From positions 1-15,568 of the forward strand of contig DATDUW010000045.1 of NCBI GenBank assembly GCA_035290185.1: 15,568 bases of DNA, read 5' to 3'. The position numbers and the translations under genes were made by a program. Every line of letters starts with the position of its first letter. Within the stretch, counting starts at the first letter, position 1. Of this stretch, positions 1 through 6,985 are shown one piece after another. Origin of the DNA: DATDUW01 sp035290185 (GTDB lineage Bacteria; Patescibacteriota; Patescibacteriia; UBA9934; GWF2-40-263). A model generated the notes under the pieces. The model made no database searches, was not told the origin of the DNA, and saw only the letters and a list, made by a program, of their open reading frames with translations.

Positions 1-372
1 GATCTTCCCGTCGGTTGTCACGGCATACACTTTCGGATCGCTGGCAATCTTGATCCAGCGGGAGCCCGGGCGGTAAACGATGTTGCCTGCGAGGGAAATC
101 GCAGCCAATTCGCTATCGCTGAGCGTCTTCACGCCGCTGAAATCGCTATACCAGGTAAAATAGGTCTTTTCATTTGGGAAAGCGTATCGCTTGCCGTCCG
201 TGGCGTAATAATACACCGTCGAAAGCGTCGTCCCTTTGATGAGGTCGCCCGCCGTAGCGGCGTTCGCCCGGGACGGAGCAACGACCACCGCCGCGCCGAG
301 AGTCCACACGAGAGTGGCCACAGCGACAAACGACGTCAAGGCTCGCTTCCCAATGCTTTTTGATTGGTTCAT
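1..372 (-). CDS. Secreted surface-module protein, N-terminal part (cut by window edge)
   Basis: Reading leftward from ATG 372, an open frame runs 124 codons to the window edge without a stop. Residues 1-38 look like a signal peptide: basic start (MNQSKSIGKR), hydrophobic core, then an Ala-rich cleavage region (ANAATAG). Residues 44-105 carry the module VYYYATDGKRYAFPNEK, then WYSDF and LAGNIVYRPG. It matches residues 34-98 of the protein at 6986-7900 nearly residue for residue, so the two are paralogs. I know this module from many uncharacterised exported CPR proteins; no biochemical role is known to me. The gene follows the sigma/DUF5667 pair on the same strand after 207 bases holding two hairpins, so it may be an output of that sigma factor. 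No Shine-Dalgarno sequence precedes the ATG. The frame and paralogy are seen; surface function is inferred. Confidence 0.85.
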   Translation of the reverse strand, partial: MNQSKSIGKRALTSFVAVATLVWTLGAAVVVAPSRANAATAGDLIKGTTLSTVYYYATDGKRYAFPNEKTYFTWYSDFSGVKTLSDSELAAISLAGNIVYRPGSRWIKIASDPKVYAVTTDGKI

Positions 373-396
373 AATTTCTTTTTACCCCGATTTGGT

Positions 397-413
397 GTGC
401 GCGGGGCGCGCAC
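397..413. repeat. GC-rich hairpin upstream of the left-edge surface gene
   Basis: A perfect 6-bp inverted repeat (GTGCGC / GCGCAC) with a 5-base loop lies 25 bases upstream of ATG 372. In the mRNA of that gene it would form a stable 5'-leader hairpin. On the plus strand it is followed by a short T run, but no plus-strand gene precedes it, so a terminator role is unlikely. Function is unknown. Confidence 0.45.
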
Positions 414-516
414 GATTTTTAGGTTCATCACACAAGCTACGGCGAATCCTCCCTTCTTAGGGAGAGGACAAACCGGCCGACCTTTTTGCCTGCATGAGGG
501 GAATTCAACGTCCCCG

Positions 517-557
517 CCCCGTATTTTTCCCCTCTTTACAAGAGGAAAAATGCGGGG
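517..557. repeat. Long hairpin after the DUF5667 gene
   Basis: An imperfect inverted repeat of about 18 paired bases lies just past the DUF5667 stop codon. The CCTCTT/AAGAGG apex closes a 3-base loop. Below it come a two-base CC bulge, T5/A5 pairs, and a CCCCGTA/TGCGGGG base with one G-T wobble. No T run follows on the minus strand, so it is a poor intrinsic terminator. It could be an mRNA 3'-end stabiliser, a processing site, or one of the dispersed GC-rich hairpins common between CPR genes. A weaker 6-bp hairpin (CTCCCT/AGGGAG) sits at 449-464. I see nothing else in the 373-579 gap. Confidence 0.55.
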
Positions 558-579
558 TCGAGACCCTAATTCCAATCCG

Positions 580-1725
580 TTACTCTCCCTCCGTTTTCCC
601 TTCGACCCCCGCCTGATCCTCATTCTTCGTAGAGGATTCCAGGCGTACCGACGTACTCAACTCAATTTCTAATGCCTGGAGATCTGCTTCGGCCTGTGCA
701 AGATTTCCCTTCATGATTCCGACCAATTCAAGAACGCGACGATATCCGCCAGCGGCATACACGTCCATGGTTTCCCTAAGGATTTCCTCAAACCCACCAA
801 GACTGGTCTCAATCCGTTCCATTTCTTTTTGATAGATCTCACCTTCTCCTTCGCTCACACGCCCTGCGGCGACAACACGACGAACCGTTGTAAGCCGCCC
901 ATAAGCCTCATTTAAAGAAGAACTGATCTTCTTTAAGTCTTCTTGAAACATGGGTTTCAGATATCCCTCCGTTTTTTCTCGATCTTCAGACCCTCCTCCG
1001 GAGGCCTCATGCGTCTGAACAACCATTTCCGTGACCGCGAGCTCTGTGGCTTTCACAGCCTCTTGAGCCTCTACCATCTGTTCCGACGAAAAAGAAGCCC
1101 CGACGACTTCCGACTGTTCCAACACAGACGATTGAGCCGCCACCTTCTGCTCCATGATCTTGGCAATCTGCGTTGCCGCCTGTGGGGTCACTGCTGGCAA
1201 ATTTTCCAAATCCGTCCGAACCGATTTTAATTCAGCCGTAAGATTTCCAACCGCTTCCCGCATGAGGTCTTCCTTATCCCCTCTCGAGGAAACGGAAATT
1301 TCATTGACTTCTTGCAAACGCCGTGCGGCAAACTCCGCATGTAATTGCGTACGCTGTTCATTACCTCCGGCCAACGTCAACTGCACGCGTTCCGTTGCCA
1401 TCTTCACGGGATAGAGAAAATCACCCGGAATACTGGAAGCGGCGCTGGCCGCAACCGCCCAACCACCCAAGAGAAAAACGATGGAACTTGTCAAAGCCAT
1501 CCCCGGGTGAAGAAACGCCTGGGAAAAACCCGACAAAAAATACCGAACGTACCAGAAAAAAAGAGAACGTTCTTTTTCTTCTTGTTGGAACCCCAGCTCT
1601 TTCGTCATGCGATTCCAAATGGCGGTCTTTTGAAAAACAGAAAAATTTCCCCCAAGCATTTTTTCATCTTTGTGGGCCGTGAGCTTCTGAATCAATTGTC
1701 CTTCCTCCCTGTCCCATCGCTCCAT
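580..1725 (-). CDS. DUF5667-type single-pass membrane protein, probable sigma-factor partner
   Basis: A 381-residue protein. Residues 1-73 are predicted cytoplasmic, residues 76-97 form one hydrophobic membrane segment, and right after it comes PGDFLYPVKMATERVQLTL (100-118), the signature I associate with DUF5667. The remainder (about 120-365) is Glu/Gln/Ala-rich and helical, probably an extracytoplasmic coiled coil. DUF5667 genes typically sit next to ECF sigma genes, as here. The N-terminal coding region overlaps the sigma gene, which suggests coupled translation and an anti-sigma or sensor role (inference). The start is uncertain: ATG 1725 overlaps the sigma gene by 62 bases and has no Shine-Dalgarno sequence. 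TTG 1695 is preceded by GGGAGG at 8 bases. ATG 1659 lies 4 bases after the sigma stop but would remove the LIQKL segment that looks family-conserved. Confidence 0.85.
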   Translation of the reverse strand: MERWDREEGQLIQKLTAHKDEKMLGGNFSVFQKTAIWNRMTKELGFQQEEKERSLFFWYVRYFLSGFSQAFLHPGMALTSSIVFLLGGWAVAASAASSIPGDFLYPVKMATERVQLTLAGGNEQRTQLHAEFAARRLQEVNEISVSSRGDKEDLMREAVGNLTAELKSVRTDLENLPAVTPQAATQIAKIMEQKVAAQSSVLEQSEVVGASFSSEQMVEAQEAVKATELAVTEMVVQTHEASGGGSEDREKTEGYLKPMFQEDLKKISSSLNEAYGRLTTVRRVVAAGRVSEGEGEIYQKEMERIETSLGGFEEILRETMDVYAAGGYRRVLELVGIMKGNLAQAEADLQALEIELSTSVRLESSTKNEDQAGVEGKTEGE

Positions 1726-2299
1726 AAGAAAACGTTGTGATGTCTATATGATTACGCAGGGCTTTCAGAGCCCGATGAATACCGACACGTGTCGCATTTT
1801 CCGATTGATCAAACTGCTTGGCTATTTCCCTCACGGTCCAATCCTCAAGGAATCGGAGCGTAAGAAGAGCACATTCTTTTTCTCCCAATCGTTGAAGGAC
1901 TTTTCGAAGTTCTATTGCCTCCAACCGAGCATCCATTTTTTCTCGCAGTTCCCTTTCCGGATGTCCGTTGGATGCCTCTAGGCCATTTCCCTTCTCAACC
2001 TCCTCAAGAGCTTCCTCTTTCTCTTTTCCATGTTCTCGATAAAAATCGGCGGCAACACCCCTCGCGACCGTAAAAACGAGTCCCCCAATACTTTCTACTT
2101 TAGAAGGGCCTGTCAGATAATTCCACAATCGCAGGAATGCGGTCGAAACCCCTTCTTCTGCATCTTGGACCGTCGGAAGTTTCAAAAGAAAAAATCGATA
2201 GAGGGAAGGAGAAAATTTCTGATAGAAATCCTCAAACGCCTTCTGGTCTTTTTGGGTTCTGATGCGGAAAAGAAGAAATTTTTCTGAGAGGCTCCTCAC
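1664..2299 (-). CDS. RNA polymerase sigma factor, ECF (sigma-70) family
   Basis: With GTG 2299 as start it has 211 residues. Region 2 spans about 20-90 (FEDFYQKFSPSLYRF, then AEEGVSTAFLRLWNYL). Region 4 spans about 128-185, with helix-turn-helix LEDWTVREIAKQFDQSENAT followed by RVGIHRALKAL, the usual promoter -35 reader. The lack of regions 1, 3 and an extracytoplasmic domain fits ECF-like factors. There is no sensible ATG: the only upstream in-frame ATG (2389) lies inside the palindromic repeat and would add a peptide (MTCLPAGRQ) that is just translated repeat. GTG 2299 or TTG 2305 are the realistic starts; neither has a Shine-Dalgarno sequence. A weak -10-like TAATAC sits at 2331-2326 on the minus strand, with no convincing -35. 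The next gene, DUF5667, overlaps its 3' end, so the two form a regulator/partner pair. Confidence 0.85.
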   Translation of the reverse strand: MRSLSEKFLLFRIRTQKDQKAFEDFYQKFSPSLYRFFLLKLPTVQDAEEGVSTAFLRLWNYLTGPSKVESIGGLVFTVARGVAADFYREHGKEKEEALEEVEKGNGLEASNGHPERELREKMDARLEAIELRKVLQRLGEKECALLTLRFLEDWTVREIAKQFDQSENATRVGIHRALKALRNHIDITTFSYGAMGQGGRTIDSEAHGPQR

Positions 2300-2334
2300 A
2301 AGCAAGGTCGCAAAGAATCTGAAAAGTATTACAG

Positions 2335-2480
2335 TTAGAACTTCCTCCTCTGGCGCATAACTTTGCCTGCCTGCCGGTAGGCAGGTCAAAATCTCCGTTT
2401 TTTGATTCGCTGTACGACGAGTTCAGCTCACAAAAAGCCTCGATTTCTCCTCGTTCTGCATCCAAAGGAGGAAGTCCTAA
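2335..2480. repeat. 146-bp imperfect palindromic element, copy A
   Basis: The ends are inverted repeats: TTAGAACTTCCTCCTCTGG at the left and CCAAAGGAGGAAGTCCTAA at the right pair with only two mismatches. Inside are a 20-bp near-palindrome (2366-2385) and a second arm with GCTGTAC/GTTCAGC at its tip (2409-2427, one mismatch). A second copy at 4953-5099 is about 94% identical with one single-base indel. The element fills most of the divergent gap between the sigma gene and the HTH gene. CAG flanks both ends, which could be a 3-bp target duplication or chance. It resembles a MITE or a structured intergenic repeat. Confidence 0.8.
2366..2385. repeat. 20-bp CPR-type palindrome (in copy A)
   Basis: CCTGCCTGCCGGTAGGCAGG is self-complementary except for one G-T position. 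Related CCTGCC...GGCAGG palindromes are scattered through many CPR genomes and create spurious CLPAGRQ or DLPTGRQA peptides when translated. It recurs at 4984-5003 within copy B. Confidence 0.8.
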
Positions 2481-2546
2481 CAGAGCGAAAAATCCACATT
2501 ACCGTACCTGATTTTTAAAAAGAACTCAATAATAAGGTCTATCCTG

Positions 2547-2575
2547 TTGACAAAAAACCCTTTTTTGTCTACTCT
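2547..2575 (+). promoter_or_regulatory. Sigma-70-type promoter of the HTH/glycoside hydrolase unit
   Basis: A consensus -35 TTGACA (2547-2552), a 17-base spacer and a weak -10 TACTCT (2570-2575). The ATG at 2594 comes 18 bases after the -10, so the mRNA leader would be only about 10-13 bases with no Shine-Dalgarno sequence. The same geometry occurs at 10364-10411. The -10 lies inside the operator-like inverted repeat. Confidence 0.7.
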
Positions 2576-2590
2576 TGTGTAGACAAAAAA
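2549..2590. promoter_or_regulatory. Operator-like array of three half-sites (GACAAAAAA)
   Basis: GACAAAAAA occurs at 2549-2557, its exact complement TTTTTTGTC at 2561-2569, and GACAAAAAA again at 2582-2590. The middle copy can pair with either neighbour. Pairing with the left copy gives a 9-bp stem with a 3-base spacer. Pairing with the right copy gives a 12-bp perfect stem (TTTTTTGTCTAC / GTAGACAAAAAA) with a 6-base spacer. The array covers the promoter from the -35 to the start codon. Autoregulation by the adjacent HTH protein is the simplest reading, but no binding is shown. Confidence 0.6.
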
Positions 2591-2593
2591 ATT

Positions 2594-2899
2594 ATGGGCT
2601 TAAACGCTATTATCCGACTTTCCGTTTCTGAGGCTTCCCGCCTGTTTGGTGTAAGCCAACGAACCATTCGGCGAGCCATCACCAAACAAGAGGTCACCTA
2701 CGTCGTTGTCCAAGGACGCTATAAGATCAACTTCGAATCCCTCCTCAAATGGTCTCAACGGACCACAACGGCGCGACACAAACGCGATCTGTTAGGCCTT
2801 GGCCAATACGTAGCCCAGTGGAAAATTCGCAACAAACTCTTTTCTCCGAATCCGAACGCCATTATCGAACCAAAAAAGGACCAACCAGAATACCCTTGA
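2594..2899 (+). CDS. Small helix-turn-helix DNA-binding protein (excisionase/MerR-like)
   Basis: A 101-residue protein. Residues 8-55 form a winged-helix/HTH_17-like domain: LSVSEASRLFGVSQRTIRRAI is the helix-turn-helix, followed by a hairpin wing (VTYVVVQGRYKINFESLLKW) in which the YKI-F-LL pattern is typical of excisionase-family DNA-binding domains. The C-terminal 45 residues are basic and of no known type. It begins 4 bases after the operator-like array and ends 2 bases before the glycoside hydrolase start, so the two genes are almost surely cotranscribed. It is probably a transcriptional regulator of its own promoter. A recombination directionality factor is the alternative, but no integrase is present. 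The ATG is forced by the promoter position. No Shine-Dalgarno sequence is visible. Confidence 0.8.
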   Translation: MGLNAIIRLSVSEASRLFGVSQRTIRRAITKQEVTYVVVQGRYKINFESLLKWSQRTTTARHKRDLLGLGQYVAQWKIRNKLFSPNPNAIIEPKKDQPEYP

Positions 2900-2901
2900 G
2901 T

Positions 2902-4950
2902 ATGCTAATACACCGCTCTCTTTTCATCCTCTTCCTTTCTTCCCTGGTTTCCCTTTTTCTAATTGACGTTAAAACCGCCGGCGCGACCTCCCATCCGTTT
3001 GTGCGGACAGCAAACCATTTTCTTGTTGCCGGACCTGACCTGGAAAAACCAACAACCCTAGATGAGTTGGCAAAATTCGATTTGATCGTCCTGCCAGCGG
3101 AAGCCCAACGCTTTAATCCATCCTTTTTCTCCGAGATACGAAAACGAAATCCGGATATCCTCATTCTCGCTTACGTCCCAAGCGTGAGCTTCAATGACCG
3201 CTACTGGACCGATGCTTTACACCAATCTCTTCGCGCTGGCATTAAGGACGAATGGTGGCTGCGCGATGAGCGTGGAAACCTCCTCAGTCTTTGGCCTGGG
3301 ACAACCGCTCTGAACCTCGCAAGTGGCTGGCCAGAATATCTTGCTCACTATGCGGCGGAGTCCATTCTCTCAACGGGATATTGGGATGGCATTTTTTATG
3401 ATGAAGTCAGCGGATCTATTTCCTGGATGGGAAACGTGGATACAGACAGAGATGGAACCGTGGATCATCCAGCAACAGCGGACGCACGCTGGTCGGACGG
3501 GAACGTGCGCCTTTTTTCTCTTACTCGCCAGTTGGTTGGTTCCAAACCCATTCTTGTCACAAATGGTTCATCGGACGCGCCCTTCCAACCGTATGTTAAC
3601 GGACGCATGTTTGAATCATTCCCAACGCCTTGGGAGGGAGATGGGGCATGGAAAACCGTGATGAGCCACTATCTCACCTTGGAAGATACCGTCGGGTACG
3701 ATCCGGTCTTCCTCATCAATGGCAACACCAATAACACAGGCAACGGTGGCGACTACCAACACATGCGATTCGGGCTGACCTCTACCCTACTGGGAGACGG
3801 CTACTTTACCTTTGATTATGGAACAGAAGGACATGCCCAGCTCTGGCGCTATGATGAATACGAGGCTTCCCTGGGCCTTCCAAAAGGAAACCCGGAAAAT
3901 TTACTTAACACTTCCGCTTCCTTCCGCGAAGGCACACCTGTTCCGGAAAGTGTCTGGACTCGCGACTTTTCCCATGGCAAAGCTATCGTGAATGCCACAG
4001 CGCAATCCCAAACCGTCCGACTAGACGGCGACTACGAAAAAATTCGGGGAATCCAGGATCCTGCCGTGAACAACGGATCCGTTGTTTCGCGTGTAACCCT
4101 ACGGTCCCAAGATGGAATCATCCTCCTGCGTCCGCTTGAGACGATCGTGGATGCGGTTTTTTCCAATGGCACGTTCGCACGGATCTTCGACACAACCGGA
4201 AAAGCAAAACGAGCTGGCTTCTTTGCCTATGATGCCGCCTACCACGGAGGACAACGAATCATCTCTGCGGATCTGGATGGAAACGGAACCAGAGAAACCG
4301 TGGTTGCCAATGACACGGAGGTCTCCATCTATGCCTCCGATGGAAAAAAGAAATCCTCTTTTCAACCCTATGGATCCTCCTATCGCCAGGGAATCAACCT
4401 TGCGGTCGGCGATTTGGAAAACGACGGAAAAATGGAAATCGTCACGGGAACAAAAAAGGGTGGCGGACCACAGGTTCGCATCTTTGACAGGGACGGAAAA
4501 CTCGTCCATGCCGGCTTTTTTGCCTATGATGAAAAATTCCGCGGCGGGGTCCAGGTGGCCATCGGAGATACAAGCGGGGACGGCATCAATGAAATCGTGG
4601 TGGGGGCTGGCGTGGGCGGAGGACCGCATGTGCGTATTTTCAATAGAGACGGAAAGCTTCTCAACCCCGGCTTTTTTGCCTATGATGAAAAATTCCGCGG
4701 CGGGGTCCAGGTGGCCCTGGGAGACGTGAATAGCGACGGAAAAGATGAAATTATCACGGGTCCGGGTCCGGGCGGTGGACCACATGTAAGAATTTTTACA
4801 GGAAACGGATCCTTGCTCACTCAATTTTTTGCTTCAGACGCCTCGGAAAGAAATGGCATCGATGTAGCAGCAGCGGACCTGGACGGAGACGGAAACGTAG
4901 AAGTTATTGGTATGTCCTCTGACGTCTTTACCTTCTCTGCAGTAAGATAA
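2902..4950 (+). CDS. Secreted putative glycoside hydrolase (GHL15-like) with FG-GAP-type propeller repeats
   Basis: 682 residues from ATG 2902. Residues 1-28 are a signal peptide (LFILFLSSLVSLFLI, then TAGA). Residues about 35-310 resemble hypothetical glycosyl hydrolase family 15. IRKRNPDILILAYV is a TIM-barrel strand region. EWWLRDERGN comes next, then WDGIFYDE (161-168), where acidic residues D162, D167 and E168 sit where such families place catalytic acids. Residues about 365-420 (VWTRDFSHGKAIVNAT) look like the usual beta-sandwich appendix. From about 425 to 682 there are five repeats with Ca-binding loops of the DxDGDG type starting near residues 457, 504, 556, 608 and 659, and GGGPHVRIF strands, as in FG-GAP/VCBS beta-propellers. 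Substrate is unknown; a glycan outside the cell is inferred. An upstream in-frame ATG (2749) lies inside the HTH gene and would bury the signal peptide, so 2902 is preferred. The stop lies 2 bases before repeat copy B. Confidence 0.8.
   Translation: MLIHRSLFILFLSSLVSLFLIDVKTAGATSHPFVRTANHFLVAGPDLEKPTTLDELAKFDLIVLPAEAQRFNPSFFSEIRKRNPDILILAYVPSVSFNDRYWTDALHQSLRAGIKDEWWLRDERGNLLSLWPGTTALNLASGWPEYLAHYAAESILSTGYWDGIFYDEVSGSISWMGNVDTDRDGTVDHPATADARWSDGNVRLFSLTRQLVGSKPILVTNGSSDAPFQPYVNGRMFESFPTPWEGDGAWKTVMSHYLTLEDTVGYDPVFLINGNTNNTGNGGDYQHMRFGLTSTLLGDGYFTFDYGTEGHAQLWRYDEYEASLGLPKGNPENLLNTSASFREGTPVPESVWTRDFSHGKAIVNATAQSQTVRLDGDYEKIRGIQDPAVNNGSVVSRVTLRSQDGIILLRPLETIVDAVFSNGTFARIFDTTGKAKRAGFFAYDAAYHGGQRIISADLDGNGTRETVVANDTEVSIYASDGKKKSSFQPYGSSYRQGINLAVGDLENDGKMEIVTGTKKGGGPQVRIFDRDGKLVHAGFFAYDEKFRGGVQVAIGDTSGDGINEIVVGAGVGGGPHVRIFNRDGKLLNPGFFAYDEKFRGGVQVALGDVNSDGKDEIITGPGPGGGPHVRIFTGNGSLLTQFFASDASERNGIDVAAADLDGDGNVEVIGMSSDVFTFSAVR
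4511..4716 (+). repeat. 50-bp identical direct repeats inside the propeller region
   Basis: Positions 4511-4560 and 4667-4716 are identical, with a period of 156 bases (52 codons, one propeller repeat). They encode the segment GFFAYDEKFRGGVQVA. Identity at the DNA level, including silent positions, points to recent duplication or gene conversion of a blade. Confidence 0.9.
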
Positions 4951-4952
4951 AC

Positions 4953-5099
4953 TTAGAACTTCCTCCTTTGGCGCATAACTTTGCCTGCCTGCCGGTAGGC
5001 AGGTCGAAATCTCCGTTTTTTGATTCGCTGTACCAACAAGTACAGCTCACAAAAAGCCTCGATTTCTCCTCGTTCTGCATCCAAAGGAAAAAGTCCTAG
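4953..5099. repeat. 147-bp imperfect palindromic element, copy B
   Basis: Second copy of the element at 2335-2480, in the same orientation and about 94% identical. It starts 2 bases after the glycoside hydrolase stop and ends 26 bases before the next gene. The 20-bp palindrome is at 4984-5003. The apical hairpin is perfect here (GCTGTAC/GTACAGC, 5027-5046), whereas the outer arm has decayed (CCAAAGGAAAAAG instead of CCAAAGGAGGAAG). TAGAACT occurs at both borders (4954-4960 and 5097-5103). It may act as a 3' end structure for the upstream mRNA or as part of the leader of the downstream gene. Confidence 0.8.
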
Positions 5100-5125
5100 A
5101 ACTCTGGACCCCTTAAATAAAACCT

Positions 5126-6967
5126 ATGTCCGAATCTTTTCAAGATCAACTCCAGCACGCGGAAACCTCGCACGATGGACAGCATTTACACACCCTGCTG
5201 GAGAAAGCAGTTTTCCTTGCGATCCATCCGGGACACCTGATCCTTCGGCCATTCGCCCACCACTATCGCAAACGCTACCATGGCCGCTATCGTTTCCCGC
5301 GAACCGTTTTCCTCTTTGATCTCTTTTTGGCAGGCGTTGCAGCCGGATTAGCGCTCACGGCTCTCCTTTTCTTTTTGATTCATCCCCAGGATCTTTCTGA
5401 ACGCGTTTTTCTGGAAGCTGGGGTGGCTCCGACACAAGAGATCATGGTCGGGGCTCCTTCAACACTTGTCATTCGCTATACGAATGGAACGGGAAAACCA
5501 TTGGAAAATGCAAAGCTGACCCTTGGCTTCCCTGCTCATTTCGTTTTAGAAAATGTCCTCAAAGAGGAAGAATCCGTTGAGGGACGCGTCGTCTTCCTTG
5601 GTTCTCTTGAACCGGGCGCAACCGGAACGGTCAAAATCCGCGGGACAATGTTCGGGAATGTCGGCACCCCCCAAATTTTCCGCAGTCTTTTCACCTTCCG
5701 TGTAGAAAAAGAGTCCGAGACCTTTCAAACGATTGCTTACCACCGTTTCACCCCGACGCGCTCCGTTCTTTCCCTTTCCCTTGATCTTCCGAAAACCCTG
5801 GTCGCTTTTCAACCATTCACCGGCACCATTCATTTTCGCAATACCGGCCCCCTGCCAGTTCCGGACTTTTCCGTGGTTCCTTCCTGGCCAGAAGGATTCG
5901 TCCAAGTTGCAAGCCAACCGACCCTTCAAGACGGCGTGTGGAAAATAGGATCTCTAAATCCAGGTGACCAAGGAGATCTTTCTTTTACAGGCCGTGTGGA
6001 CAGACAAATAGAAACCATTCCCTTCTCTTTCCAACCGTTCTTCCTCTTGGGAGAGGACCATTACCGCCAAAATCCGCTCGCCTTTACCGTCTCCCTTGTT
6101 TCGCCCAAAATCCGCGTGGCCCACAGCATCCAAGCGAATTCGGCTAGACCCGGCGGAACACTGACAGGAACAATCACCTATGAAAACACCGGAACAGAAC
6201 CCGTCCGAGAACTCGTCCTCTCTCTAGACGCCACGTCTCCTTTTGTCCAAAAAAAGACCCCGGTCTCCCTCTCGGTCGGCGATGTAGAACCGGGAGCGTT
6301 TGGAGAAAAAACTTTGACAATCCCCCTACGTTCTTCCATCGGCCAAAGCGAAACGAATATTTATGAACACCTAACGATTACCACGCGTGCTTCCGTCGAA
6401 TATACAACCGATTCAAAAGAAGAGGGACAGCGAATTACCGTCTCTGATTCACCCATTGAGACGATCCTGACGACACCAGTCATTCTCCAATCCTTCGGAC
6501 GATACACGTCGGAACAAGGAGACCAGCTTGGTCGAGGTCCGCTTCCCCCTCTCGTAGGAGAAGAAACAAAATACTGGATCTTTTGGACCGTGGAAGGCAC
6601 GACGAATCCGCTGGAACGCATTTCCATTCTTGGCCATTTGCCAGAAGGTGTCCGTTTCACCGGGCGCCAAACCGTTTCCCAAGGAGAAGCTGTCTCCTAT
6701 GATTTGAACGACCGTTCCATTACCTGGACGGCCCCCTCGGTTGCGCCGACATTTCCTCCTGGATCCAAGGTCATCGGCATTGCCTTTGAGGTTGGCATTA
6801 CCCCAGAACAAAATCAGGTTGGAACATCACCAAAACTTCTAGAAGACGTCCGTCTTTCCGCAGCGGACCAAACAACGGGGGTCATCGTCTCAGCCTCAGG
6901 ATCGGCTGTGACAACCGATCTTCCCGGTGATTCCCTTGCCGCTGGACTTGGGACGGTGCAATTATAA
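5126..6967 (+). CDS. Single-pass membrane protein with tandem Ig-like (DUF11/CARDB-type) domains
   Basis: 613 residues. The N-terminal 58 residues are predicted cytoplasmic and unusually His-rich (nine His in the first 52). One membrane helix follows (about 61-86, FDLFLAGVAAGLALTALLFF). The remaining roughly 520 residues are extracytoplasmic and beta-rich, with repeated phrases of the type 'IRYTNGTGKPLENAKL', 'IHFRNTGPLPVPDF' and 'ITYENTGTEPVREL', each followed by a GSLEPG or VGDVEPG turn. These are hallmarks of DUF11/CARDB-like immunoglobulin-fold adhesin or spacer domains; I count four. No catalytic motif or C-terminal sorting signal is seen. It is probably a cell-envelope structural or adhesion protein. 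The ATG has no Shine-Dalgarno sequence; TTAAAT at 5113-5118 is the only -10-like hexamer nearby. It converges on the next gene with only 18 bases between stops and no terminator hairpin. Confidence 0.75.
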   Translation: MSESFQDQLQHAETSHDGQHLHTLLEKAVFLAIHPGHLILRPFAHHYRKRYHGRYRFPRTVFLFDLFLAGVAAGLALTALLFFLIHPQDLSERVFLEAGVAPTQEIMVGAPSTLVIRYTNGTGKPLENAKLTLGFPAHFVLENVLKEEESVEGRVVFLGSLEPGATGTVKIRGTMFGNVGTPQIFRSLFTFRVEKESETFQTIAYHRFTPTRSVLSLSLDLPKTLVAFQPFTGTIHFRNTGPLPVPDFSVVPSWPEGFVQVASQPTLQDGVWKIGSLNPGDQGDLSFTGRVDRQIETIPFSFQPFFLLGEDHYRQNPLAFTVSLVSPKIRVAHSIQANSARPGGTLTGTITYENTGTEPVRELVLSLDATSPFVQKKTPVSLSVGDVEPGAFGEKTLTIPLRSSIGQSETNIYEHLTITTRASVEYTTDSKEEGQRITVSDSPIETILTTPVILQSFGRYTSEQGDQLGRGPLPPLVGEETKYWIFWTVEGTTNPLERISILGHLPEGVRFTGRQTVSQGEAVSYDLNDRSITWTAPSVAPTFPPGSKVIGIAFEVGITPEQNQVGTSPKLLEDVRLSAADQTTGVIVSASGSAVTTDLPGDSLAAGLGTVQL

Positions 6968-6985
6968 ATAGAACCGATGAAATCA

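Noticed and set aside
373..579. Small gene in the gap between the DUF5667 and left-edge surface genes
   Set aside because: The short open frames there have no recognisable protein features and run through GC-rich hairpins.
2232..2465. A minus-strand open frame through the palindromic element (MDAERGEIEAF...)
   Set aside because: It runs through repeat copy A and then into the sigma gene in another frame; the DLPTGRQA peptide is translated palindrome.
4099..4824. A 241-residue minus-strand open frame with repeated AEFFIIGKKAG segments
   Set aside because: Antisense to the FG-GAP repeats of the hydrolase; the repeats reflect the 156-base period of the real gene.
2335..5099. Composite transposon formed by copies A and B
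   Set aside because: No transposase or integrase lies between or beside the copies, and the element is too short to encode one; retained only as a possible non-autonomous or recombination-mediated cassette.
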